Counted from the stretch's first letter, positions 12,990 through 27,254 are shown. The stretch: DNA of 64,000 nucleotides from Glandiceps talaboti (GCF_964340395.1 NC_135549.1:20927342-20991341); one strand, 5' to 3'. Numbers and translations: made by a program. Notes: a model not told the origin generated them from the letters alone.

Positions 12990-13330
12990 ACGTGAAAAAT
13001 ATGTATCTGTTGTTAGAAACACTTTTTACAGAATAGCTGTTACAAAACTAAGGATTTCAAACCATATATTGCCAATTGGAGTTGGCCGTTACAAGAACAT
13101 TGAAAGGAAGCGTAGATTATGCACATTATGTAGTTCAAGTGTTGGAGATGAGTTTCATTGTACAATACTGTGTAACAATGAAAAAATAGAGAGTATTAGA
13201 GATAAATACTTTGATACTATATTTAATTTACAATCTCAGCTACTAAAGTTTGATATATTTTTGTCATTTGTACATAATACTTCAGCAAGATATTTCAATG
13301 ATTTACTAGATATTTCCAAAACATTGTAAG
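12990..13330 (+). pseudogene. 3' end of a LINE ORF2 (C-terminal zinc-knuckle region)
   Basis: The frame reads on from about 12993 (REKYVSVVRNTFYRIAVTK) into LRISNHILPIGVGRYKNI and RLCTLCSSSVGDEFHC, and stops at 13327-13329. The pattern L-R-x-S-N-H-x-L-P-I-x-x-G-R-Y, then C-x2-C and G-D-E-x-H, is typical of the tail of CR1/L2/I-type non-LTR ORF2 proteins, after the reverse transcriptase. No RT precedes it, so this is a 5'-truncated copy. A target-site duplication was not identified. Confidence 0.75.
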
Positions 13331-14895
13331 TGTAATTCAATTGAACATCTATGCTTCATTTCTTGCCAATGTCACTTCTTGTACACGGCTTAATTACAAA
13401 AAATATGTGTATGTGGTCTTATGAATAGCGCCATCTTTTGTTCGAAGCACGCGTAGCCACGTGATCTAGTTTGCCTGTACATGCACATACGTAGAACAGG
13501 CCACATGTTCAGCTGCACAGTTCGACTATTGTATTCTGTTGATTAGTTTAATCTATAGGGAACAACAAACATCTCAAAATATGTTTAATCTTCCGATAGC
13601 CGGGAACCTTTGGTCTGATTTAGATTGGGTATCTCTTCTCTCTTTTTCCAATAACGCAAATGAGTTCACCTAATTGACAAATATCATTTACGAAAACACC
13701 ATCTCGAAAGAGACTATTGATACAAATGACGCCACATCGTCTTTTTACATGAAGCTAGTCATAGTTCTTGAATATTGTCTAAAGTAAACGAAATCAAGTC
13801 AATCGGATTGAAATTTTATTAAAGTTAAACAAACAATAATAGTTACAATTGTTAAGATTAATTGCTTTATTATACAGTATTTTGCGTCTACAGTGTTTAC
13901 GTGAGAGTATTCTTTGGATTTTATTCGCCAGACTGGACCATGACCATGTTTACTTCCAATTATGGACATAAAAGTCGTCAAATGCTGTAAATAAAACGAA
14001 TCGAGTCTTTCCCCCATCAATGGAAGGAGGGATTAATTTAAAAAAAAAGTGTTAAAAATATGGAAAGGAAATACTTGTACAAATGAGAAATGTATGGGAC
14101 TGGTGTTGTATATTACTAGTTACAAATTTGTTTTTATTAACACTCAATTCTTGTTCGCCAGGTCATAATACTCTCATGAATACAGAATACTGTGTCTAAT
14201 ATTGAACACATTCAATGGCATGCTCTTCATATAGTGATGACCTTTTACCTGTTCTTTGTTCATGTCAAGCTAGGTTTCACTACTTTCTCATCAAACTCGC
14301 AATGAGTCACCGATTTGAGCTACTGAAAGTATACAGCAGAAAAGCTGTGATTTTCGTGATCCGAACCAAGACGAAAATCTTGGCTAATGTTACAGGACGA
14401 TGACATCATCATCACATAGCGATGACTTCATCATGACTTTGATGATTTGTAACGTTATTTTTAACAGCCCTTTTCTTAGAATGGTTGTAATATGTATGTA
14501 GCAAGATTAATATACATAGGTGTTCATACTCAAATTGACCATGCTATTTCCTTAGGTTGAGTTCGTGTTTTACGGTTTTACAAAGGTGACCATCTTTGTG
14601 GAGGTCCTTCTTGACCATAGCATATCACCCTTCATGCAGAAATCATCTTCACAGTTGCATCACTTACATGTAATACCACTTGTCAATATTTAATCACAGG
14701 ATTTCGGATTGACCTCCATCCAGGGACCATTCTTAGCACAATTGAACTCTAATATACAATTGAACTCTGATGTGCTATAGACATGACGGCTGCGGTATGC
14801 ATGCATGGGCTAAGATTAATATACTTAGGTGCAAGATTCTGATAAATGTGGCATGCATGCATGAATGTGTGATGTATCATGTGTTTGTATGCTAA
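13331..14895. other. Intergenic, no gene supported
   Basis: AT-rich, with short frames only. The open frame near 14215-14403 has no recognisable domain. Confidence 0.55.
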
Positions 14896-15013
14896 CATGC
14901 ATGCATGCATGCATGCATTCATGTATGCATGTATGCATGTATGTATGTATGTATGTATGTATGTATGTATGTATGTATGTATGTATGTATGTATGTATGT
15001 ATGTATGTATGTA

Positions 15014-15078
<65 letters not shown>

Positions 15079-15151
15079 GCATGCATGCATGCATGCATGC
15101 ATGCATGTATGTATGTATGTATGTATGTATGCGTGTATGCATGTGTGGATG

Positions 15152-15185
<34 letters not shown>

Positions 15186-15201
15186 TGTATGTATGTATGT
15201 A

Positions 15202-15232
<31 letters not shown>

Positions 15233-15322
15233 ATGTATGGATGGATGGATGTATGTATGTATGTATGTATGTATGTATGTATGTATGTATGTATGTATGT
15301 ATGTATGTATGTATGTATGTAT
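14896..15322. repeat. Compound tetranucleotide array (GCAT)(GTAT)(GTCT)(GCAT)(GTAT)
   Basis: About 427 bp. Blocks of GCAT, then GTAT, then about 19 GTCT, then GCAT and GTAT with GTGT and GGAT variants. Neighbouring units differ mostly by transitions. The Cys-Met-Tyr-Val frames are artefacts. Confidence 0.97.
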
Positions 15323-15796
15323 CAGTAAGAATTATTCATGGCATGATGACCTCCATCTACATTGTTAATATGAGAATTGGGTCTAACATGTGACGTTAGG
15401 CAAATCCACTACGTACATTGGTCCGAAATGTTGTCAGGACGTTTGTAGGGATGATTACGGATGGCGATGTATTCAATATCAAAAAACGATATCGATATGA
15501 TCACCGACAAGCAAATTAGTTATACGATTGCAATTTTTGGTTCAAAATCTTAAATTAAAAAATAATTTTGCAAAAAGATGTAATAGTTTATGGTGATATT
15601 CCTAGGTGTGACTAGATGCTAGCAATGATAGATGTGATTTTTGATGTTATTTAAATGTCATTCTGGCCAAACCCAAAACACGTAGGTCATTGTTTAGATA
15701 TGTGTGAAGTTAAAGGATACCAGTTGTCTTACAATGCCATTGGCATTATAGTGTCGTTTGACGTAATAGTATCACATGATTTTTATGCTGGGATGG

Positions 15797-15803
15797 TATA
15801 AAA
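15797..15803 (+). promoter_or_regulatory. TATA box of the ependymin-like gene
   Basis: TATAAAA lies 64-70 bases upstream of the ATG at 15867, which would place transcription start near 15828 and give a short 5' leader of about 40 bases. Confidence 0.7.
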
Positions 15804-15866
15804 AGAACATGAGCTTACCCTAGAAGACAATCATCGGATACCTTCTCATGACCACTGAATGCAATC

Positions 15867-16529
15867 ATGAAGTTTCTACTTTTACTCACTTTTGTCGTGT
15901 ATACGTCGGCTTACATATGCTGCCCTAGTCCCCATGAATCTTACGAGATGAAAATCAACATACGCGGAGCCTATTACGAACCACACAGCAAGTATGCATC
16001 CCTTATGAATTCAGCCGCAGATATTCACATGGACATTCAAAGCATGAAGGTAGTTTATAATCAAGTAACGCATGTTGGTGATTATGAGTCACACTTCAAA
16101 GGGATACTCGACTTTGAAAAGGTAATTGCCGACATGTATACATACATACATACATACATACATACATACATACATACATACATACATACATACATACGAA
16201 CAAACGTGCACATTTGTGGTATACCTCCTGTGTACAAATGAATCTATGCCTGTGAAATTTCATAGCTTTGCAGTAAAATAAAAATCCTTATTAATCCGTA
16301 TGTAAGTAACAATTTCAATGTTAATTTAATTGAAGGGAAGGATGGAATAAGCAGAATTTCACTGAATATTATTGCTGCAATACATTGATGAATAAACCTT
16401 TCCATACTATTTTCATTTCTGTTTATCTTAGAACATTCAATATCTAATAACAGACAATGTATGTACAAAGTTACCATTTACACGTGATCCGGAGGATATG
16501 TGCATTCCAGGTATGTATAAGTGTACACG

Positions 16530-16567
<38 letters not shown>

Positions 16568-16637
16568 TTAATTTTGTTTATTTGTGTGTGTGTCTGTGAG
16601 TGTGTTTGTGTTTGTGAGTGAGTGAGTGAGTGAGTGA

Positions 16638-16671
<34 letters not shown>

Positions 16672-18383
16672 CTGTCTGTCTGTCTGTGAGTGTGTGTGTG
16701 TGTGTATGCATGCATCATGCCCGTGTGCGTCTATCTGTACACACACAAGCACATAAAAATGTACTTGAGAATACGACGACGTAACACATTTTGTAGCTGG
16801 TACAATGGAAGCATATTGTTCTCTCTTGATTTCATAAGCAAATTTTGTTTTTCAATTTTTGCCTGCGTTGCTTTCTTCAAAAAGCCCCACAGCTCCCCTC
16901 CATATATGAAATGGTTTTCCCCGTAACCGATTAAAAGGTTAATCTCTTATCGAAGTCTTTGTTAGTGAATGATAAGATTGGCAACGTTTAGTACACAGAC
17001 GTGTACAAAGCCAATCTGAATTAAATCTGTTGTGGTGAAATTCGCCTTAACACATCAACGAAGGTTAGCTCTATATGATGGATGAGGGCGCACATTAAAT
17101 AAATATTGAAGTACAATTATGGAGTAGATATCGGTACATACAAAACAACCCAAATTTTAGCGATGTGAAGTTAGAGAGTCTACCAATGACCATGCATGCC
17201 AATAACGACAGCGTAACGTGAGTTTTGCTGACAAGAATCCCTAGTACCAATGACCATATCCCCACAAGGACTACGTAATACGAGTTTTGCTAACAAAAAT
17301 CAAGTATTAATATTGATAGACTAATAAACGAGACTTCTAAAATTGGCCTAAAAGTCCTTAGCAACAATGATCACTCTAGTAGCAACCAACGTCCTCTGTT
17401 TTTATGTTACATTTCAGATGATGCGATTCTGCTTGGAGAATATGAGTATGTTGGGGGCACAGGAAAAGGTAGAGAATACCGGTACAACCAAACATTGTTC
17501 GGTGCAACCTCAGATATTATTCTTACTGTAACAGACGACTGTATGCCAATATCTGTTCACTCGGTCGATGAAACTGCTGTCGGTAAGTAAGAAGGCATAA
17601 GATTGTTACGTGTAATTGTTACTGCGGTTGATAGTATACAGTGCGGATTTTCATTGTCATTTAATTTATTAGATAACACGTAGCTATAGGTCACGATTGT
17701 AATTAAGGAACGAAGGTATACACAAAATCGCCTGCTACACAGTTTAGTGGAACAGTTGTACAGTAGACAAACATAATATAATTAAGCTATCGATCGAGTT
17801 AGGTTTACATTTAAGAAAAGAGCAAACATCTCAGGTTGCTATCCCTAGTGGATGGTATTCCCGTTGCGTAAATTCATCCTAAAACTGCTTTATTATCCCA
17901 ACATGTAAAAGTGTGACGAGTGGCACTCAGCTGTAACATCCACGTCTTTTTCTTTTTATACACCCGATTCGATTGAGGAGAGTTACCAGTCTTTGAGAAC
18001 AAAAACCAACTTGATGAGATAAGTGTTCAGTAATAAAGTGAGAGATAGCTGACGTTTTGGGATTAACCCTCTTATGAGTTAAGCCAAATACTATTGAAAC
18101 TATAGGAAATCTATTATGTTACTTCTATACGAATAGCTCCTTATAAGACGCTTATCTTTCTTGTAAAGGTTATAGCGTGGGAAGTGGTAATTACTTTGGT
18201 CTGACTCTTGGAATCAGGGACCCATCAGTCTTTGATGTCCCGTCATTTTGTTTCGACGACAACTCTGAAAACCTGGTGGAGGGTGGTGATCAGATGGAGC
18301 CCGAGCCTGAACCTGAGGACGATGACGTAAGGGATGTTGATCTCCCAGAAGTGGAGATTGAATACACAGTGGACGAAGAATAG
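15867..18383 (+). CDS. Ependymin-related secreted protein (four exons, 237 aa)
   Basis: Exons 15867-16121, 16432-16510, 17418-17582 and 18169-18383 join with GT-AG introns in phases 0, 1 and 1. Residues 1-15 or so are a signal peptide. The chain then begins with adjacent Cys18-Cys19, the paired N-terminal cysteines seen in ependymin-related proteins. Other family-like features are Cys96, the MCIP motif at 108-111, the LGEYEYVG stretch near 117-124, Asn135-Gln-Thr for N-glycosylation, Cys153 and FDVPSFC ending at Cys194. Six cysteines suit this secreted, lipid/calcium-binding lipoprotein-amine-transporter-like fold family. The function of invertebrate members is mostly unknown. Residues 197-237 are an unusual acidic tail (Glu-Pro repeats), beyond the normal end of the domain. 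The gene is compact and appears intact. Confidence 0.87.
16138..16197. repeat. (CATA)n microsatellite in intron 1 of the ependymin-like gene
   Basis: It starts 17 bases after the exon 1 donor at 16122. Read-through of the intron would add a Tyr-Ile-His-Thr repeat and then stop. Confidence 0.95.
16532..16706. repeat. (GT)n/(GAGT)n/(GTCT)n compound microsatellite in intron 2
   Basis: It starts about 22 bases beyond the exon 2 donor of the ependymin-like gene. The minus strand is a pyrimidine-free CA-rich tract. Confidence 0.95.
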
Positions 18384-18592
18384 TAAGTATTAGATCAACA
18401 CATATTGTTATTTCCTCAATGGGAGAGGGGAGTAGGGGAGGGGGGGGGGGTTAGTGTTGGTGAAGCGCTGTGTGAAATGATACACATGGGGGGGGGGGGA
18501 AAGTAAATCCTCTTACCGAAACAGTTGCTTTCCCAAACAAGTAGACACTTTGCAGTTTCTCTAGGCTTTCTTTTGCATTGTGACGAATTCTT

Positions 18593-18598
18593 AATAAA
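18593..18598 (+). terminator. Poly(A) signal of the ependymin-like gene
   Basis: AATAAA 210 bases after the stop codon, beyond two poly-G runs (about 18440 and 18489). Confidence 0.65.
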
Positions 18599-18699
18599 AC
18601 AAAACTGGTTATGAAAGTGGCTGTTTTACCAGGTTTTACACAGTTCCATTTTTTGTAAACAATTCGTCAGCTAAACCATTGGCCCAACGGCCACATTAC

Positions 18700-19925
18700 A
18701 AATCTACGAATATATCCTACAAACAACCACGGAAAAAAATCAAGTCAGGCATATTTCTATCTTTTGTACTCTTGTATTGATTACTACTATCAACTTACAT
18801 GTGATATTTAGTGTGATAAGCTAGCACCGTCTGCTGCACGTGGCACATATTCTACCATGTGGATGATTTTCCGGTAAGGATGAATTATGAATATTAATTA
18901 TGTCGTAAGAGGTTTCACCATAAACCATTGAAATAGGCAACACATTGTGCTTCGAAAGATAACTGTATTTTCTTTCTTTCTTACTTTCTTTCTTTCTAGG
19001 GCAATGTAAGGGTTGAACCAAAAGTATGAAGCAATGACATAAATGAATTTACAACAGTCAAGAGAAAGCCTTCCTTTTTAAAAAAAAAAGTGTTTTATTT
19101 CGAGAGAGGCAAATTACAACAACACAAGTGCAAAAATAACACATGGCACCATTGAGAGCATCTAAAATAAGTTGAGAAAAATAAGGTACAATGCAGAGGT
19201 AGGGAACAAAATTCACTTAAACTTCAAAATTGTCCCATTTTGCACAAAACTTTGGCAATATGACATTTAGACTTTTTTGCAAGTCTTACATTTAATTTCA
19301 CAATATTAAAGGATGGTATAGTTTTTGATAACTTACATTCATAAATGGTCTTTTTTGTTATCAATATAATGTGGTTCAACAGGTATGAAAAGGACTTGTC
19401 GCCTAAAAGAATCTGTTTAGCTGACAACGATGATGGAGATTGTAGGGCCATGCCCCACAGTGTCAATAGACTGTTCCAGATAATGTACATTCACATTCCA
19501 CAAATAAATGAGTAAGGGTTTCGTCGACGCGTCCGCTAGGTTACAAAAAGTACATAGACTACCATTAACTCTAGGTGGATACAAATGGTGAAGTACAGTA
19601 TTTGTATACAAAATATTGTGATTAATCTTCCATTCAAATTCCTGTAATTTTGACTCTATATTAACTTTAAAAGGCAGTAAAAAGTAATGGACCCAATCAC
19701 TGTTGCAAATAGCGAGAAAGCCAGAAAAGAAAAGCTTGCTTTTCGGAGGAATGAAATAATTCCTACCAAATCAATGTAGTCTAGTCGATTGATCGGATTT
19801 TCGTATGATTTCTGTTGGTGGTATTTGGAGGACCTGATAATATGTAAATGTGGTAGAAAGAGGGGGCAAAACGTCACTGAGTGATCTATTTCTGTAGAAA
19901 CATGTATCAATGCGTTACACTGCAA
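18700..19925 (+). repeat. Copy 1 of a direct duplication (partner 60290-61031)
   Basis: Shared blocks in order are ATATATCC/ATATCCTACAAAC, TCTTTTGTACTCTTGTATTG, the 'TGGCACATATTCTACCATGTG' region, the TTTC microsatellite, a block ending ACAACAGTCAA, then after an inserted LINE fragment TTCCTACCAAATCAA, GTCGATTG, GTGATCTATTTCTGTAGAAAC. The two copies are about 41.5 kb apart in the same orientation. Confidence 0.85.
19066..19752 (-). pseudogene. LINE ORF2 3' fragment inserted in duplication copy 1
   Basis: On the minus strand, from about 19640, the translation reads INHNILYTNTVLHHLYPPRV, then LCTFCN; after a one-base shift it reads DETLTHLFVECE. It ends with a Lys-rich stretch and a stop near 19224. 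The order INH-x-ILYTN, C-x2-C, ET-x-x-HLF-x2-C is the C-terminal zinc-knuckle tail of LINE ORF2 (L1/Tx1-like). The partner copy at about 60857 lacks these roughly 690 bases, so it is a 5'-truncated insertion made after the duplication. It carries a frameshift and is dead. Confidence 0.75.
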
Positions 19926-21823
<1,898 letters not shown>

Positions 21824-21905
21824 AAAATCATTCAAGAAGTTATACCACAATGAATTTTTTTGATAATACATATGAAATGCGTCGATCACAGAGTGAATTT
21901 CTTGT

Positions 21906-21911
21906 TTTATT
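21906..21911 (-). terminator. Poly(A) signal of the GT61-like gene
   Basis: AATAAA on the minus strand starts only five bases after the stop codon at 21916-21918, giving a very short 3' UTR. Confidence 0.6.
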
Positions 21912-21915
21912 ATCC

Positions 21916-23313
21916 TTATGGCCTGTCATTATTGCTTGCGATATTTACGTTATCTACATCATGAAGGATTCTTAGTAATCTTGTAATATTTACATTAAAG
22001 TTAACACCAAATCCACTAGTTTTTTCGTGCATCCTCCAATACTGTAATCCTGACAGTTCAGCTTGAGCCCAAAATATATTGAAACCCGATTTACCTTTTC
22101 CACAGTAAGGTTGTATCTCGACAATTTTTGTATCCGGTGGTGCGAAAAGCATATTATAAAGTGCGCCCCCATGGACTGCTATAATGATACTGACTTGTCC
22201 ATAAAATTCAACAGCCTGGTCCACATTATTAAATCCTTGCTGAAGAACAAAGAGTCGGTCACCATATCTATGTTGAAGTGCTTTGATGACTTCTGCTCTG
22301 TTTGACATTCTTCTTCCAGCATTACCTGTACCTTGTTCTCTGGTAATAATAACGACACGATTAACTTCAACACTTCGGAATGTTTTTACTCCCATTACAG
22401 ATCGCACTCCTGACAATAGAATTGGATGTATTGGTGGTGTATTGCATGTGAAAACTATGTAATCAGCAGAATAAACTTTGTTGGATTCATACCAAAGAAC
22501 TCGATCCAGGGAAATATTCACTTTTTCTAAGAGTTGATATATAATGTTGTCACGGGGTTTCTGCAGGAGAAGCTTTATCGATGGGTTTCGTAGTATATCA
22601 TAAGCTTGGATCAGTTTTGGCATGGTTCCGTCAAAGAAATGTTGGTAGGCGAACCCATCTGGTATAATTAATGGACACAATATTCCGACATGTATGTCTG
22701 ATTTCCTCTTCTGTCGGACAAAAGTGGCATTACTTTTGTAACCACAGTCATAAGGTAATCTGAATGTACCATTTGGAACAATGTGAATTTCTCCGTGAAG
22801 TTGTTCTGACGTTGGAGGCAGCATGACTTCGGTGTTTTGGTGTATCGACTCAAAGGCTTGAATATCGTCCTCAAATACAAACCTTGGCCGGCGTATAACA
22901 AAATTATCATATTTTAAAGTAATCAGTCGAGGTATGTCAGAAAAATATCGAAACGTCTGGGTGTGGAATAAAGGCGGAGTCAGAGTAATGGAGTAATTGG
23001 CAGCAACTGTTCCAGTTCTATTGTTGTCCATGAACGTCTGGTCATTCTGTACTAGGTTGACTGTAAGGTTGCTGACTGTTGTCGCTAGCATTACGGCTCC
23101 AACCCCACCATGTCTTGGATTGGTTTTCTCACTGTGTCTTTCTACAGTGGTAGCTTTGTGTGTGACGATGGGAGGTAGTGTAACCCGCACCAAACGTGTT
23201 GTACTAAAGGTGCCGATGTGGAAATACAATAACCAAATTGAATATAGTATCATTACTATGATGATAAGGCACTGGACATTTTTCCACCAATATTTCAGTT
23301 TCCTCAATGCCAT
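21916..23313 (-). CDS. GT61 (DUF563) family glycosyltransferase, type II membrane protein, intronless
   Basis: A single 465-residue open frame. After a short basic cytoplasmic tail ([10 protein letters not shown]), residues about 15-33 form one membrane anchor, as in Golgi or ER type II glycosyltransferases. A variable, N-glycosylatable stem (NLT, NRT, NYS) runs to about residue 110. The C-terminal half has the DUF563/GT61 signature: a long segment ending in [10 protein letters not shown], then [18 protein letters not shown] (about 388-405) and KIVEIQPY. Relatives include EOGT, POMGNT2 and plant core xylosyltransferase, which transfer sugars such as GlcNAc or xylose to glycans or proteins. 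Which donor this protein uses cannot be read from sequence, and it matches none of these well enough to name. The lack of introns may mean retroposition. The frame is intact, so it is likely a working gene. Confidence 0.85.
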   Translation of the reverse strand: MALRKLKYWWKNVQCLIIIVMILYSIWLLYFHIGTFSTTRLVRVTLPPIVTHKATTVERHSEKTNPRHGGVGAVMLATTVSNLTVNLVQNDQTFMDNNRTGTVAANYSITLTPPLFHTQTFRYFSDIPRLITLKYDNFVIRRPRFVFEDDIQAFESIHQNTEVMLPPTSEQLHGEIHIVPNGTFRLPYDCGYKSNATFVRQKRKSDIHVGILCPLIIPDGFAYQHFFDGTMPKLIQAYDILRNPSIKLLLQKPRDNIIYQLLEKVNISLDRVLWYESNKVYSADYIVFTCNTPPIHPILLSGVRSVMGVKTFRSVEVNRVVIITREQGTGNAGRRMSNRAEVIKALQHRYGDRLFVLQQGFNNVDQAVEFYGQVSIIIAVHGGALYNMLFAPPDTKIVEIQPYCGKGKSGFNIFWAQAELSGLQYWRMHEKTSGFGVNFNVNITRLLRILHDVDNVNIASNNDRP

Positions 23314-23345
23314 AATGCTGACTGTATAGCTGAAATCACCTGCAG

Positions 23346-23764
23346 GTCAAACAAAAAGAACACAATCGTTACGACATAGTAGATAACTACCAAAACCAAG
23401 GTATTTCTGGAATCGATCCGAATCGCCGAGGTCTTCGACTTAACAAGTACCTTTGCAAATATGCAATGCCAACTGTAGCAGGAATGCGCAAGGAAGTTGA
23501 AATTGAAGCTGTAAGATTTCTGTAAGATTCCATTGTTATCAAAATAAAGAGAGTGAGAGTGATGTGTCATTTGAAGACAGTGATAATGACAGTGAGAATG
23601 GTGATACAGATAGTTCAAACTCAGATGTACATGTAGTTGAACGAGGGATTTGTTCTGATGATGATAAAAGTGATGTTGGTGCAAATGGCATTTCATATAC
23701 ACAAGATATGGAAGGAGAGCTATATTTGCACCATATGGAATTCAAAAATATAAATGAACACACT
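23346..23764 (+). CDS. Possible exon(s) of an unrecognised gene or gene fragment
   Basis: After a CACCTGCAG acceptor-like site, 55 codons (23346-23510) are open with convincing protein composition (IDPNRRGLRLNKYLCKYAMP, then TVAGMRKEVEIEA) and end at a possible donor GTAAGA. Downstream, in another frame, 23549-23764 encodes a Ser/Asp/Glu-rich stretch (ESESDVSFEDSDNDSENG) ending in a stop. The 38-base gap is too short for a normal intron, so this may be a decayed gene. More acidic or Lys-rich fragments on the same strand at about 24460-24590 and 24660-24780 could belong to it. No family is recognised. Confidence 0.3.
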
Positions 23765-23767
23765 TAA

Positions 23768-26279
23768 GGCTTTTTCAAAAATCCTTAATAAGACAATGCA
23801 CAGATATACTACATGCACTATGTAAATATCAATACCAATATACTACTTAATGGAATATTCTGTGACTTGAAAATGTGGCTTGGCTTGTTTGAGTTATACA
23901 TTTACTTTCTCTTGACAGTATATTCAACTAAATCAAACAGGAACAAGATACAAGACTGCATTTTATAGTGTTATGCAATGTCATTCTGTCCTTGGCAAGT
24001 TGTCATTTTACTGTACAATAAGGGGACTGACTAGTACTTTCCGATACAAAACTGTTTTAAAATAAAGTTTAAACTTTAAATAGCATGTGCATCAACATTT
24101 GCAACTGTAATGAAGAAGACATTGAACTGCAGCACATCAAGGAAATAATACACTATTGAATACAGAAATCAAAGACTCAGTTGGACAGTAATAAAAGTTA
24201 CATGTAGTCTATTAAATTAATCAAGTAATGGCAATAATTTTCTCTATGTGTACGTATTAGCAAGCTTTTGTCTTCAGATAAAAACTAGGAGCCTCCAAGT
24301 CGATGTATCCTCAAAAATAGAGAAATAGTTTTAAAATAATGACCAAATATTTTCAAACGTTAATGTCTAAAGCCATATGTCATTTTGGTATCAATTAAAA
24401 AATTATCATATGCCAACTTCACAAAATTGTAGCGTTTGCTTTGCGTTAAACATCAGAACGAAAAAAAAGCACAAAAACAGAAGAAAAAGCTCTCAAAATC
24501 ACAGCAAACGCTTCAATCAGCTAGGGCCAGAGATACATCTAAACTGGATGTTGACAGTCTGTCAGACATCTCAAAACGTGTTCCTGTGTATGTACTATAG
24601 TATACATGCATGTAATGCGTACTTGTACCTGTAGTTGTAGAAGGTTACCAAACACGTTTTTTGACATGGATTTTGACGTTGAAATGATAGATTTTGATGA
24701 CTGTGAATGAAATGAAATTTGTTTAGGAACTGACTTTTATGACTCTGAGAACAATGACGACCATATCGACATATAATCGAAGATGCACGACCAATCAAGT
24801 GACCACGAAAAAAAACAACTAAAACGGGTTACAAGCAAGGGTAATAGAGTCAAAATGTAGTTTATTCTAATCCCTGGTCTTTAGTGGTATCCATTTTCAA
24901 AAGCAAAAAGTAGCATATGTACATCGGTGCAGCGATAGACGATTTGATAAATCACGTTCTGACTTACCCAAGGAAAACATCCAATAATCTCTCAATATTT
25001 GAATTACCGTGTCAAAATCATTTCAGATATAACTTATCTTATATTCATAAATAAAGGTGGCTAGGAACAAGCAACTTCAACAGGATATATTAACTCATTT
25101 GAAACTGCAGTGATTCTGATTCTGACTGTGTGACGGTCTTCGTTTCCGGTCATAGACTACACTTACTAACCTTTGAACTTTTCCCATAGAAACTCTTGGG
25201 GTCAATTGCAAAAAACCGTAAAGATCCGAAGTATTTTTGCACAATATTCGACAGTCTTCGGAGAGAGTTTAAAACAAAAGACAAACATGAAGGGTAAGCG
25301 TGACAGTAGGAAGATGGATTGAGAGCCCCATTCACACTTTATAATACAATAGACGTTTCTAGTCTGTTTCTACAGTGGTCTGAGAGAATACTAACACAGA
25401 AAAATTCTCAAAGTATAGTTGCATGCCATACCATTTACAATTATTTTATCATTATGAAAAATTAGAGTTTACATATATATTTACTGCATGTAACCAAACG
25501 CTTTGTACAATGAGAAGTTAGCTATATATTACCATATTCCTTCTTTTCAACGATTATCTAATATTTATAATCAGCGTTTACAAAATTTAAAAATCTGTGC
25601 AATTAAACCCATCAGGGGTTTTTAGCTCACCAAGTCACCATATCGTCCCATTATATGTGTGGTTTCACTGACTGACATAATCTAGATGAGTTGATTCTAT
25701 TTGGTCAGACTTTGCCCACCTGTGTGGCTTTGACTGTTTATTTCTTAACCAGGTTATTCCTTACTACTTTATCAATTAATGACTTGTTTCATCGGTTTGA
25801 TGAATTTGTCTTGCAGATTGTTATGGTCCACTGTACTGGCTTTAGAAACTACATGTATATGTTGAATGTGTATGCATTTTAAGGGGGAGATGTATAAGAA
25901 ATCAGTATTTTGACCATTTTTGAGATTATATGCTCTTTTGCCATATTAAATATTCCTCTTGAACAGGGTTTGAGTTTTGCAATTCCTGAAAAATCACGAA
26001 AAAAAAGGAAGTAAACAAATGCTTGTGTACCCAAACGTCAAAAGAAGCCCTGACTTACCCTATAAACTCACAATATTTGCATACAACTAAGACGATTGAC
26101 AGAGGATTATGCAAAATATACGCGGATGTCAAATTCGTACCTGCCCAGATCACTAGCACTGTGAACATAGAGTAAAAGGGGAGATATCTCCATGACGGTA
26201 CATGAAGGTTGCCCGATGCGAAAGAAAAGGATGTGGGTATCCCAATAACTTCCTTTCTCTTCCAGTAATGAAGTTGCAA
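23768..26279. other. Mostly intergenic; weak coding-like fragments and one short dispersed repeat
   Basis: Fragments at 24460-24590 (Lys/Ser-rich, ending RDTSKLDVDSLSDISKRVP) and 24660-24780 (Asp-rich) are open but short. The block at 25880-25945 is related to 2346-2416. Nothing else was recognised. Confidence 0.45.
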
Positions 26280-26362
26280 CGTTAATAACATTATATATAT
26301 ATATAACTCGGTGAGTATCAATCTGCTAAGACAGTGCTCTATACCGCAGTGGCAGAGCGTAA

Positions 26363-26533
<171 letters not shown>

Positions 26534-26729
26534 GTTTTGGTAGTACTGGAACTCTTTCTTGGTTGTAACTCGGAGTTTCACGCATTGTGCGATCATCAGA
26601 CAACTGCTGGTTCATACTCTCTGGAAGAGCAGAACTCACTTGCCTACCAGATGATATTGTTATTTGACCAAAATATACTGCCATTTGGTTATTGCTACGG
26701 GCGTGGTCATGGTTGCTAGGGCAATTGTG

Positions 26730-27250
26730 TCAAAAAGTTTGAAGAAAATCTTCAGAATATCACCTCTAGAAACATCTAAGTTTCAGTCTCATTACCCAAG
26801 TACTTTTTGAGATATAAATTTTTTGACCAAAATTCACATTTTTGCACTTAATTTGCATATTACTGATGAGATCATTTATATACTTAATATTTCTTCATCC
26901 GTACACCCCCAGATGCATCCTCATTAAATTTCAGCCCAATATGCTGAGTAGTTTTGGAATTAAAGATTTGTGATAAAAAACCACATGTTAGCATTAATTT
27001 GTATATTACTCATGGAATCACCATGTCATGAACAAATCTTAATTTACTCACCCTGAGAATGTTCCCACCAAATTTCAGGCCAATCTGCCCGGTAGTTTTG
27101 GAGTTTAAGTTTTTTGACCAAAGTTCACATTCTTTTGACCCAACACACATCTCGGATGTGATCATTTTCATTTGAACAATTTCCCAACTAGACACCCAAA
27201 GTAAGACCATCAAATATCAAAATAAATCCAGCAGTTTCTGACTTTTAGTT
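26730..27250. repeat. Degenerate tandem repeat, about 3.5 units of roughly 145 bp
   Basis: Units repeat a pattern of TTTTTGACCAAA(A/G)TTCACATT, a TTTGCATATTACT-like block, a C-rich block followed by AAATTTCAGCCCAAT or AAATTTCAGGCCAAT, and AGTTTTGGA(A/G)TT. They start at about 26815, 26965 and 27110, with a partial unit before. Together with the (AC)n tract at 27255-27300 this looks like a dispersed satellite-type element. Confidence 0.7.
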
Positions 27251-27251
27251 G

Positions 27252-27254
<3 letters not shown>

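Noticed and set aside
14749-15393. Cys-Met-Tyr-Val and Thr-Tyr-Ile-His repeat proteins
   Set aside because: Artefacts of a tetranucleotide array, open in several frames on both strands.
22063-22305. Plus- and minus-strand frames inside the GT61 gene
   Set aside because: Shadows of the 465-residue glycosyltransferase frame.
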